Below are positions 1-9,644 of a stretch of 64,000 nucleotides of DNA, one piece after another. The notes under the pieces were generated by a model, which saw only the letters and a list, made by a program, of their open reading frames with translations, was not told the origin of the DNA and ran no database searches. A program made the translations under genes and the position numbers. Within the stretch, counting starts at the first letter, position 1, and every line of letters begins with the position of its first letter. Origin of the DNA: Cerrena zonata (taxonomy: Eukaryota > Basidiomycota > Agaricomycetes > Polyporales > Cerrenaceae); assembly GCA_038087015.1 (NCBI GenBank), contig JASBNA010000011.1:248001-312000 (forward strand). Reading direction: 5' to 3'.

Positions 1-383
1 ATCCGGGCAAGCAGACATGGGCATAATAGACCGTGGATACCACCGTTGAACGATGGGGCGCAGAGAAAATAAATCTTCTTCACGTAACGTCCAAGATGAC
101 TGTGCTCTGAGAAAAAGTCATAGACGTATGCATAGCCAGGGTACCTGTTAGGCCTACAAGAGAGTGAATGGAAAAGATGGAGTTGGCTTGAAAGAACGAA
201 GGTCCGCGAGGTCAGCGCGCAGGAGGAAAGACTTTGCTTGTCGTCGTGTAGAAAGTCAATGATGTAATCTAGGAGTTCAACGGGTAGTGCAACAGGGACT
301 GTGGTTTGAGAGTTGTCGGAGTGCGTCGGTATGTCGTATGAAGTGCTAGATTGACCCTTGGCTTTTACTGAATATTTATAGAA
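1..383 (-). CDS. F-box protein, 5' part only (runs off the window)
   Basis: The minus strand is open from a TAG at 384-386 to the window edge and encodes an F-box N-terminus: LPVELLDYIIDFLHDDKQSL, then SCALTSRTFVLSSQLHLFHS, then a YDFFSEHSHLGRYVKKIYF segment that matches the other F-box copies in this window. F-box proteins bind Skp1 and recruit substrates to SCF ubiquitin ligases; that role is inferred from the family. There is no in-frame ATG before the F-box. An ACG near 325 lies where the paralogs have ATG, so the gene may start at ACG, start in an unseen upstream exon, or be dead. The C-terminal domain lies outside the window. The F-box assignment is firm; the start is not. Confidence 0.7.
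366..382 (-). promoter_or_regulatory. TATA-like box of the first F-box gene
   Basis: Minus-strand CTATAAATATTC lies about 50 bp before the candidate ACG start. If it is the TATA box, transcription starts inside the open frame and no ATG precedes the F-box, which makes the start-codon problem of this copy sharper. Confidence 0.35.
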
Positions 384-682
384 CTACAGGTCAAGCGTGT
401 TAGCCCCAACAGTTTTCAAAGTACAGATAGTCCTACTTTGCTCATACGTTTCAAAATATCCATGGTGGTAGTGTGGTTTGTGTGAGGTCGTGGTGGTAGT
501 TATGACTCTAGGAACTTAGTCACAGTCGCTAGGTCAGTTCCGATCAACCTTAATATTACTTAATATCTGATTGGGCTATACCCTACCTTCCGTGGATGTA
601 TTGACATTCAATATTGTGGTTGTATCATTCTGTAATACGAAGAAGTACATTACTCCAAGTGATATCAGCTTCGTGAGTTATG

Positions 683-2022
683 TTAGTAAAAGCGCCGATC
701 ATAGTCACCTATGTGACAAACAACTTCGATGACTTCCCTCTCCTTTTCCTTTCGAGTGTGGACGCAAAGTGCAGCCTTGACGATTTGACGACATTGACTG
801 GCCACAGTTTCAAATATATTCCACCGAGCGATGAGAACGATATTAGCCGCCTGGATTGCTGGCAGAGAATATATGATGGACGCGAGTCGGCCCCAGTCGT
901 AATCTTGAGAAATCACGTCTAGAACTGAGGACTCGGAAGGATGTCCTTCTAGCCTCAGAAATATACTAATTTCTTCAAGACTTCGAGGGAGTTCTGAGAT
1001 GAGATCCAACATGTATCGAAATGAGTAAACACTGCTTGGCTGCAGTGTGGGGAAGTTGGCATTCCCGTGTAGATGAAATAGACTCATGGATGTTTCGAAA
1101 GAGCATAAGGGTTGGGCAGACGAGAGTCTAAGGGACCGCCACCGACCGGGGTCAACTAAGACATGTCAAGAGCTCAGTAATTAAGAAAGAGAATACGAAA
1201 GGTGTCTTACGAGGAGCAGACCGCAATTCATCCTTATTCTCGACAACCACCGCCCTCAGCGCATCGAGCATTAGCTTGATTAAGCTCATGGCTGAGGTCA
1301 AAATGATGATAGCTATAGTGTCAAAGTCTTTAGACTAGTGACATGAAACAGAGAACTCGTTCAGATCTCTAAGCATGTTGCAAGTAGTAAGGAGATATGC
1401 AAACGGCGCAAGTATCTCTACATCAAAAGTTCATCTCTCAAGTGTGAACTCAAACTTGGAGGAAATTTGACCAGTTCATCGCTGATTACTCCTTCGACTG
1501 GATCATGACCATCACGGATCCACACGTTTCTGATGTGGAGATTCTGTATCTTGCAGAGTAGACCAAGTAATTTGAGAGGTGTTTTGGCGTACATGCCAAA
1601 GCTCACAAGAATAAGCCGTTGTATGTGTTTCGGCGAGAATGGTTGAGCAGGAGAGCCCACACTCTTTGTAGTTCAGGCTGATCGCGGCAATTGTAAGGGC
1701 ACACAAACGAGGCAACGTAGAGAGAAGGGGAGTTGTGTCACAAAGACACATAAGGCCGAGCTGAGGTATTGATGTGAGCTCTCTCTCTGCTGCACGTAAG
1801 GCTGGAGGTGTGGATGCTCGCGGAAGAATGACACAACTCTGTTTTGAAGCTGAGTGTGTGGTATAAGTGGTATTGACTGGAGGCGACGAAAGCACGTGAG
1901 ACTAACGTGCATGATGTTAGACTGGGTTTATCATCATGCAAGAGGTTGATGATGTAGTCCACCATCTCAGATGGTAGGAGATGGATCGTTTGGTGAGGTC
2001 GAGCGGACGGGGCTGTCAACAT
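683..2022 (-). pseudogene. F-box family relic with several frameshifts
   Basis: A full-length family member can be followed on the minus strand but only by changing frame. The first segment has MLTAPS... and LLPSEMVDYIINLLHDDKPS with the F-box. A shifted frame follows with VVSFFREHPHLQPYV, another with LSTLPRLCALTIAAISLNY, and another with SPAQPFSPKHI. Farther on, LTTCNMLRDLNEF runs into a stop. The family intron is still recognisable (GTAAGA to TTAG, near 1,155-1,210), and the C-terminal domain at 683-1,087 is intact with SQDYDWGRLASIIYSLPAIQ. At least three frame changes and one stop, none at GT-AG sites, mark it as a decayed copy. The intact 3' part could still be expressed or act as a recombination donor, but nothing shows this. 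Confidence 0.75.
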
Positions 2023-2290
2023 TGTTGTGAGACTGTGCTGGCACCGGACAGCGTTCAAGACAACCTCAGAGTCTGCTTGTTCTGTTAGAAAGCTGCAGAT
2101 TAGAAAGCAGGGACTGAGGGTAACGATGATTAATATCCAGACACTCACAAGTACTCTGACAAGTCCGAGACTCGCTGCGACGCTGCCAATGGTGGACCGT
2201 CCGAATATTTTCTCAAGCGCCCATGTTTACGAACTGGCAAAGCGACCGCCAAATCACACTCACGCTCTCACTCCTGATCTTTTAGCTCTC

Positions 2291-2298
2291 TATATAGG
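2291..2298 (+). promoter_or_regulatory. TATA box candidate before the F-box gene at 2,483
   Basis: TATATAGG lies about 135 bp before the in-frame ACG at 2,426 and 190 bp before the first in-frame ATG at 2,483. Position and strand fit the downstream F-box gene. Confidence 0.35.
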
Positions 2299-2482
2299 CC
2301 ACCAACAGGACTCTGGCTTGGACGTGATACTACTCAATGTCGGTGCGAAGTATGTATACATAACTCCCTCGCGAGAAAAGAGCAGTTGGTTAACATTGTG
2401 ACTAGGGGGCGCCTCGGAGCTTACAACGTCGATCATATCAAGCACCCATGATGGTAATAGCATCCCTCCACTACCTCAAGAA

Positions 2483-3863
2483 ATGTTGGATCATATAATT
2501 GACTACTTGTATGACGACCATCTGAGTTTACTCGCATGCGCCCTGGCTGCCCGTCCATTCCTTGCGTCAAGCCAATCCCATCTATTCCATACCTTCCACC
2601 TAGCGAGGAAGGGAGATCAAGAGTATGCTCACTACAAGTTATTTTGTCAAGAGAACCCACATTTGACATGCTATATACGAAGTCTTTCTATTGTTGGGAC
2701 ACCGGAGACGAAAATACGATACCATCCAATTGACAATCCGACTGGTCGATTCTGCGCATGCGTTCTCAGCGACATCCTCTCGCACTTTCCACGTATAGAA
2801 AACCTTACACTTGACGGAATCCACTTGGAATGTATGCCAAGTTGTGAAACCACCGTCAACCCTTCACTCCGCCCAATAAAGCTCAAATCCCTCGATCTAC
2901 TACACATATATCATTACCCCGTTGATGGGGTACCGCAATTCATTCGATTGCTTGGACTTTTCTCCCAACTTCCCATGGTCCATATCGCGTGCCTATCACT
3001 CGGTTGTACCATACCTCTAGAAGCAACAGTGACGAAAGAGGTGGCTAAGCTACCTTTACACTGGGAGCCTCGGATCGAGGGGTTGACTATTGCTTGGGTG
3101 AACGCCGAAGATGCAGAATTCCTATCTCATTTTCTCGTTATCTCGGGGAGCTCCAGTACTTTACGACGGCTGCGGATCATCCTTCCTTTGTGGGGCGATT
3201 GTGAATCTTTCATGGCCGTGATCAGGGCTTCGAAGAATCTGACCCACTTCTATTTTGACGCTGCGCATAAGATAGGCATCGATGTGTCTACTATAGCTGA
3301 AGAGGGGCCGTTGACTGAGGATGTTGACGGTGAGTCGAATGACCTTTCTAGCTAAATTGTGCTAACTTCAACGTCTTCGCTTTGTTAAATTAGTTAACCC
3401 CGCTTGGTGGAGACGCTTTGGGCTAGTCTCATGCGTCTCAATCGTTACCTTTGTAGTCTCCGTGATCCTCCTCGAAACATCCGACTTATACACAATCGAA
3501 CCGAATGTCCTGGCGTTCCAATACATGCTAGATCAGATCTCTGAAGGACCAAGAAACATCAAGACGCTAACAATCTACGTACGGCTTGTGGCTGATACCT
3601 CGTATGTGGATATCATATCCATGGGATATGACTGGGATCGACTTGCATCACTCGTCCGTTCTACAAAGACGTTCCCTAACCTCGAGATAGTCAACTTGAT
3701 CCTCTTCGCTGAGGACAATACCTTCGGAGATGAAGCTGCCGAGTGCTTGAGAGTGGTTTACACTGCACTTCATACTGTTGGTGAAAGCAATACACAGCGG
3801 AAGCAAATCTTCGAACTATCATGCCAGCAGGGTGATTATGACGCGTTTACTAATAGCAATTGA
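2483..3863 (+). CDS. F-box protein, two exons
   Basis: Exons 2,483-3,329 and 3,394-3,863 give 438 residues. The intron starts GTGAGT, ends TTAG and sits at the family-conserved phase 1 position. The N-terminus is an F-box (MLDHIIDYLYDDHLSLLACA, then LAARPFLASSQSHLFHTF). The middle has leucine-rich, LRR-like stretches. Exon 2 carries the C-terminal domain (VNPAWWRRFGLV, LAFQYMLDQISEGPRNIKT, MGYDWDRLASLV). The likely role is an SCF substrate adaptor. The first ATG cuts off the LPQE that normally begins the F-box; an in-frame ACG at 2,426 aligns with the ATG of the paralog at 41,264, so the true start may be ACG or may have been lost. The rest of the frame is intact, which argues for function. 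Confidence 0.75.
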
Positions 3864-4360
3864 TAATCAAAGATTGTACGTTATGTACCATTGATATTGT
3901 AACTCATAATAGTATGGTCTTGAAGCATTCCATATTGACAGGTCAAGTCCAGACTCTTCGAATTCCTCACGGCCGTGAATTTGATAGTCCGACTCGGATC
4001 CCCGACATCCCCATTATCGAAGTCATGACAGTATTCCGTCTGTCGTCGCAGCCAGTAATCAAATTTAACGCTTTATTCAGCTATTTAAACTCAAACTTAT
4101 TGTGATATCCTGGGAAAATTCAAAACAAACAAGACATCATGCTAGGGTTCTAAGTTTGTGGCCACCGGCGCTCCACAACAGGGATAATTGGCCACCTGCG
4201 AGCTATTCACGATTCCTACCGTTACCTTCACCTTCGACATATCATACTTTTACTCCCTATTAGCCACAGGTATGTCCATCATTGAATGCTGGATATTGAG
4301 CTTCTATCTGATATATCTCGAATACCCTGACAGTCTCCGAGCCTTGTCCAACCACCAAGT
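3864..4360 (+). other. Intergenic, between two F-box genes
   Basis: No convincing gene. Short open frames here have no family similarity. The segment should hold the promoter of the F-box gene at 4,361; no clear TATA box stands out. Confidence 0.4.
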
Positions 4361-5741
4361 ATGCTTTTTTCAACAATTTCACGTCTTCTCCCAAATGAGA
4401 CTATGGATTATATCATCGATCAGCTGTCGGACGACGAACAAACCCTTTCCGTCTGTAGTCTGGTTTGCAAAAGCTGGGTCGCAAGATGTCGCGTTCATTT
4501 ACTTGAAACTGTCAACTGGCAAGATTCCCTCAAAAAGGATAGCAAGACCTATGCATTTGAAGATTTAGTCGAACAACTGAAGCGTGTTCCCGACCGCAAC
4601 TCATATGTTAAACATCTAAGCCTTCGCGGCGCCCCCTGCCTCCCCGATGATTCTCGCCCCGAGGTCAAACAACGCCCTTGGCTGTGTGAAGTCACCATGA
4701 GGAGAATCTTGTCCCAACTGCCTAAACTTAAAACATTGACACTCCTATGTGTACGTCTAGGGGATGGGAGGACCGATGCCTATTCTCACTCTTCCCCAAT
4801 ATCGGAATTGACGCGGTTCAAACTTGATCGGCTGGCTTTGGACCGTGTTGGAGACCCCGAGGATGACTTCAAACCGATATATCGACTTCTGGATCTCTTC
4901 GAATGCATTGGAGAGCTCTCTGTATCGACTCTACGATGGGACTGTGAAAAGGGTGACGACGACGTATCCGTACAAAGAGGACTATCGCATTGTTCACCCT
5001 TACCCTCACTTCGGATTTCTTGCCTTGCTGTCACTTCACAATACCCGATACAACCTGTCCTGGATTATATAAAACCAATTACCGAATCTGTCAAGACACT
5101 TCAGTGTACGTTTAATTGCTGGGATGACATAGCAGCTGCATGTGTATTTGCCTTTGACATCGGTTCCCGACTCGAAGCGCTCACCTTTCGTCTAAACGAA
5201 TTTATGAACGAAGAACCTGGAACCGATTCGAACGACTCTGACGATGATGAAGGTATAGACGAATCCTGAACCTTTGTTTGGCTTCATATACTAAATAATC
5301 TTGACGACAGCGTTTGAACTGAACTGGTATGACCTGTTCCCGGAGTGCTCCGTCCTCCGAAAGATTGAAGTTGTTGCGAGTTTCAGGGACGCGGAGGAAC
5401 CTCGTACATTCGCCTCTGACATCCCTAGCCTCCTCTGGCACGCTCTTCTCATCTTCTGGTACTGTCCTCCAACGATCGACCATGTGGCTCTCAAGCTCGA
5501 ATGCTATCACGTCTCACCGGAGTCAGTCTTACAATGTATGCATTGGGAAACATTCCGAAAGGTACTTCAAGAGTGGAAAGGATTACGTCGCTTAACCATC
5601 GAGATCAGTCGCCTTCAAACTTTTGAAACAGTCGACAACAACATAAAGGCCCTCCTGGAAAAAAAGTTGAAAGTAATGAACGACGGGAGGCTCGAGATTA
5701 TTATTTCAAATCCTGAACTTCGTTGTCAGCTTGAAGACTAG
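4361..5741 (+). CDS. F-box protein, divergent copy, two exons
   Basis: Exons 4,361-5,252 and 5,311-5,741 give 440 residues; intron GTATAG...ACAG, phase 1 as in its relatives. The F-box is at about residues 9-50 (LLPNETMDYIIDQLSDDEQT, CSLVCKSWVARCRVHLLETV). Exon 1 ends in an acidic stretch (TDSNDSDDDEG). The C-terminal exon has ECSVLRKIEVVASFRDAEEP and WETFRKVLQEWKGLRRLTIE and no longer has the YDWGRLA motif of the other copies. It follows the F-box gene at 2,483 on the same strand. The likely role is ubiquitin-ligase adaptor, from the F-box only; its target is unknown. The frame is fully open, with a good ATG. Confidence 0.8.
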
Positions 5742-6402
5742 AACTGCGTCATCTACAAGATTGCGACCTTTATAATAAAAGAATGATTCGCTCACTCGGT
5801 TTGGACTTGACCATCCGGTGGCCAGATATATAACCGATCACTCAATCGCTTCTTAACTCTCTCCGCTTCTGTGTGAAGGTTCCTCTCTTTTTGAACAGAA
5901 TGCGCAGATAACGCACAGTAGATCTCAAAACGTCTGCTCATGTGCCAGTAGAGTGTATTTTGAACATTCTCTCATGCCCTCACGCATATGTATCAACAGG
6001 ACAGCAGAACTTGTGACCATTACCATGATCAAGGTAAATGCTCAATAACACGAAAGTCCGAGTCATTGCCGTTTTGGGCGGATGGCTGATCATATTGCAC
6101 AGCTTCGGCGGCGTTGTATTCGCCTGCTACATCCATCAGTGCATCATGTTTCCCTCGAGTTCAACGCTTCCTGCTTGCAGGATTCGAGTAATGGCCCTAT
6201 CGACATAATCTGCCACGAAAATCCAAGATGCTTTGCGTGTGCTGCAAGGTCAACATGAGCGGGCGTGCAAGGGCAACAAGACCACAGCTTGTGTCGGAAA
6301 TTTTAAGGGGGCGTTTTAATCCCTTTCAATGGCATTATGATGCCTTAATGCCGAGGCGGCATTGAGACCGCATATAGATATGAGAGTAACCATTGGAATC
6401 AC

Positions 6403-6434
6403 ATTGGGACGCCCATTTCAATGGGCGTCCCAAT
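6403..6434. repeat. Perfect 15-bp palindrome with 2-nt loop
   Basis: ATTGGGACGCCCATT at 6,403-6,417 is followed after TC by its exact reverse complement at 6,420-6,434. A degenerate form of the same motif occurs at about 7,142-7,175, inside the other end of the candidate element. Confidence 0.85.
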
Positions 6435-6619
6435 GCCGTCCCAATGAGCGGTCCGGTAGTGCCCAAAAACTAATTTGTAACCTTTCTGGGTCTTACTATT
6501 TATTAGTTGGTATCTACGCCGATTATTACTTACTATATGATAGATTACTATATTAATTACATATTTACTACTTGGTAAATCACAGAGATATTAACCCACT
6601 TACATATTGACTGTACTCA

Positions 6620-6695
6620 CCTGGGGGTTCGAACCCATGCCCTCCCCGCGCAAGACCACACATCTTAACCACTAGTCTAAAAGGCCTTTAGGTAC
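6620..6695 (-). other. tRNA-like sequence (pol III A and B box), probably SINE or tRNA relic
   Basis: On the minus strand TTAGACTAGTGGTTAAGATG resembles a tRNA A box and is followed about 25 nt later by GGGTTCGAACCC, a perfect B box. The spacing fits a tRNA, but no good anticodon stem or acceptor pairing can be drawn, so it is not called a functional tRNA. Such heads are typical of tRNA-derived SINEs. Confidence 0.4.
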
Positions 6696-7584
6696 AGAGA
6701 AAGTTAATGGGCTATATCCCACTCCTCGGATTTAGAGGACTTAAGCATTTGACAAGTAGCGCACTGCAACCTAAGTCAAGCAATCCTTGTGAATGGCTCA
6801 TCTGAGCTCATTTTATCCACTTTACATTATGTCTCTGAGTTGTTTTCAGTACCATGGCACTATATTATGATGAATAGAAGGGAGTTTGAAGTTTAAAATT
6901 CGCTTTTAGTGCCCTTTCTGAGATGTCCAGACTGTTAGGTGTGCTTCACTTATGCATAGAGACAATATTATATGTGAGAAATATCTCTACTTTCTTTAGC
7001 AATTGAAATTTTCCAAATATATGGCAAAACCACGTAGATATGTCAAGTTTTATTCATGTTGTATACCCAATGTTGCTCAATGCTAGCGCCCTACGTTACG
7101 ATGCGATTGCAATGGAGCTTATCTTATCGGAATTCTCATCCCAATTGGGTTTCAATGGGCGCCCCATTCCAATGCAGATAAGATTTTTCCGACATGTTCT
7201 CCGACAAGACCGGGCTGGGACGCCACAAGGCATAATGACCTCACACAAAAAAGGTTTGTTTCAGATGAATTACGGGCCCATGCCGCGTCCAACACACTGC
7301 CGTCTGCTTACTTATTAACTTACCTACGCAGACGGTGTTCCATACGATCCTGCTGGTTATTCCTGGTCTTTCTTTCTCGTCCCTTTCTTCTTCCCACCAC
7401 CTCTATCTTTTCAGCCCGAACTTTACCCACCGTTTTATATTGTATTGTGTGTATAGCATTATAATTGGAGAGCCACGAATCTTATCACGGTGGGACTCCC
7501 TCTGCCTCACGTTCTATGCCCAAAATGTACTGATCGGTGCTCTCTCCCTCTTACCTGCAGACCTCCTCCATAAGCCAGTCAAAT

Positions 7585-9644
7585 ATGGCTCTGTTATCAT
7601 GTATCCGAGCTACGTTGACATTGGTGCTTATCGCACAAACTGCAACGGGAGCACTGGTGAAAAGAGATACTCCAAAGGTATTTGTTCCTCAGAGAGTCAA
7701 CATTCCGGTCAAGCAGGGTTCGGCGGGACAGTATGTCATGCCTGTGAATATGGTATGCACACTTTGGATCATTTAGAATGTTTTCGGTTGGTTTAACTCT
7801 CCACAGGCGACCGGTGACAACACCCAGCACTTTAACTTCACCATGTCCATGAGTACTGGTCTGACGATTGTGGCGGGACAAGGGTGTTCAAGTTGCAGCA
7901 GTGTTCCAACGTACGTCGTGGATCACGCCCAGACTGATCAGTGCGCTCATGTTTCACTCTACATTTATATAGATATGATCAAGACAAGTCGACGACTGCG
8001 CAATCGCTTAATGCAAACGTATCTACGAATTTCTTCTCGGATATTACGTCTGGTACAGCGATCAAGGAGACGTGTTCCATCCAAACTTCGAATGGATCTA
8101 GCTGGGTATATCCCAACCAAACAGGTATCGTAACACTTTCCTTCCGTTTATTTCTGCTATTGATCACTGCAATAGTTGTCGTTATCCAGAATCAGAACAC
8201 GACCGGCCTTAGCCAGATCCTTGGGAATGCTGATATTTCTGGACTCGTTGGTCTAGGTACCAACCTTGCCCAACAGTCATCATCAAAGGGCGGTATTCAA
8301 CCAGGGTTAAATGATTCTATCTATGGCCAGTGGCTCCACAACAACCCGACGGCGCTGAACTTTACTTTCGGTATGGCGCTGCAGCCACCCACTGTCAGGA
8401 GGAATAATGCGTCTGCTACCAACTCGGGAACGTCGAGTGGTGATGGTACTGGTGTCTTAAACTGGTTGCAGCCTGATTCTTCTATGTATCAACCGGATAA
8501 GGTTGTGTTCAAGACCGCCAATAACGCTGCGAATGGCACAGCTGCAGGGAACAACGGAAGTACACTGCCTGCTAACACTCCTTCTCAAGAATGGTCACTA
8601 TCCTTAGATGGCTGGAAACTGACGGCGGGCGATGATATCATCACGAACAGCAAGCAGGTCGTTGCTTCAGTTGAGGCATTGTATACCGAGCTCTATTTCC
8701 CGCAAGATCAAGCGAGGTTAATCCGTAAGGGTCCTTTTCGCGTCGTCGACCATACATTCATTCATTGATGTCCTATTCTAGATGCTGCCATTCCAGGATC
8801 GCAGCTGCACACGGATATGGGATCTCTCGGTGCTGTTTCGCAAGCATGGACCATACCCTGCGATGCAACATTCAGCTTCGGATTCGTTGTCGGCGGGCAA
8901 ACGTTTACTCTGGATCATAATTCGCTGGTCATTCCAGTTAGCGGTGGGCAGTGTGTCAGTGCCATCGAGGCCTGGAGTGATGAGAACGAGACAAGCTATA
9001 TGTTGGGCACCTGTGTTTATTGGCGCGGTTTATTTGTAAGTGACTTCGAGCTATTGAGAGTCTAGTTCTCCTCATCTGTTTCATTTCTTAGGATATTCCA
9101 AATCACTCGTGATGGACAACAAATCGTCGGCTTCGCTCCGTTTGCCATTGCTGGCAAAAAGTCTCATACTGGAGCTATAGTAGGAGGCGTAGTTGGCGGT
9201 GTGGCGTTGATTATCTTTGTCGCGATCGGTACATTCTTCCTTTCCCGTCGGTACCATCGTCGCTCCACTCTCGGTACTTTCGATCCTCAACTTGACGAAT
9301 CTAAAGCTGCACCGACACCCTACACTCTCGGTGCCCCCACTCAAGATGCCAGATACTCTGTCGGCGTCCCTGCTGGCAGTGTCTATACTCGTCAATCGTA
9401 TATGCCAGTATCACCCGGTCACTCCTCCGCAGACGCATTGTTCATGGAGGTCTCGTCGGCTGGAAGTCAGTATGCCGGGGAGTCCATGTCGCCACCTGCA
9501 TATGATGCCTCTGAAGCTGTTCACAATGCTAGTAGTCCAGGTGCTGCTGCTGTTAGACCGCCGATTCGAGAGAAGGGAAATTACTCGCGTGGTTCGTTGT
9601 CGCAGAATGGTGCTACCGGTTCCGGTGCTGGACCTTCTGCATGA
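7585..9644 (+). CDS. Aspartic-peptidase-like type I membrane protein, catalytic aspartates missing
   Basis: Model exons: 7,585-7,752, 7,807-7,910, 7,973-8,124, 8,176-8,724, 8,782-9,035, 9,092-9,644. A signal peptide (MALLSCIRATLTLVLIAQTA) precedes a pepsin-like (A1) fold shown by GQGCSSCSSVPTYDQDKSTT, ISGLVGLG, WSLSLDGWKLTAG, AAIPGSQL, WTIPCDATFSFGFVVGGQTF and QQIVGFAPFA. A transmembrane helix (GAIVGGVVGGVALIIFVAIG) and a proline/serine-rich tail of about 140 residues follow. Both catalytic sites are altered: DTG is STG at residues 72-74, and VEALY near residue 308 replaces VDTGT. It is probably not a protease but a surface receptor or scaffold (inference). The exon 5/6 junction is one base out of frame with consensus splice sites, from either an indel or unusual splicing. 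Confidence 0.75.

Larger units (their letters stand above)
6292..7194. mobile_element. Candidate non-autonomous element with short terminal inverted repeats
   Basis: TGTCGGAAA at 6,292-6,300 faces its inverse TTTCCGACA at 7,186-7,194. Both ends carry related sequence just inside (ATCCCTTTCAATGG at the left, TTGGGTTTCAATGGGCG at the right). The interior is AT-rich, has no long open frame, contains a perfect palindrome and a tRNA-like B box. No target-site duplication is evident. About 900 bp without a transposase would fit a MITE-like element or a composite with a tRNA-derived SINE. The ends are short, so chance similarity cannot be excluded. Confidence 0.35.
5742..7584 (+). other. AT-rich gene-free region
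   Basis: No protein gene can be supported. A polyadenylation-like AATAAAA lies just after the F-box stop, and a TATA-like ATATATAACC at about 5,826 has no gene behind it, possibly a lost F-box copy. From 6,292 to 7,194 there is a possible mobile element (separate entry). 7,330-7,584 is the CT-rich leader of the next gene. Confidence 0.4.

Noticed and set aside
7941..8768. Continuous 275-codon frame as the whole gene
   Set aside because: It reads through a 51-nt intron whose length is a multiple of three; the spliced model fits the aspartic-peptidase fold better.
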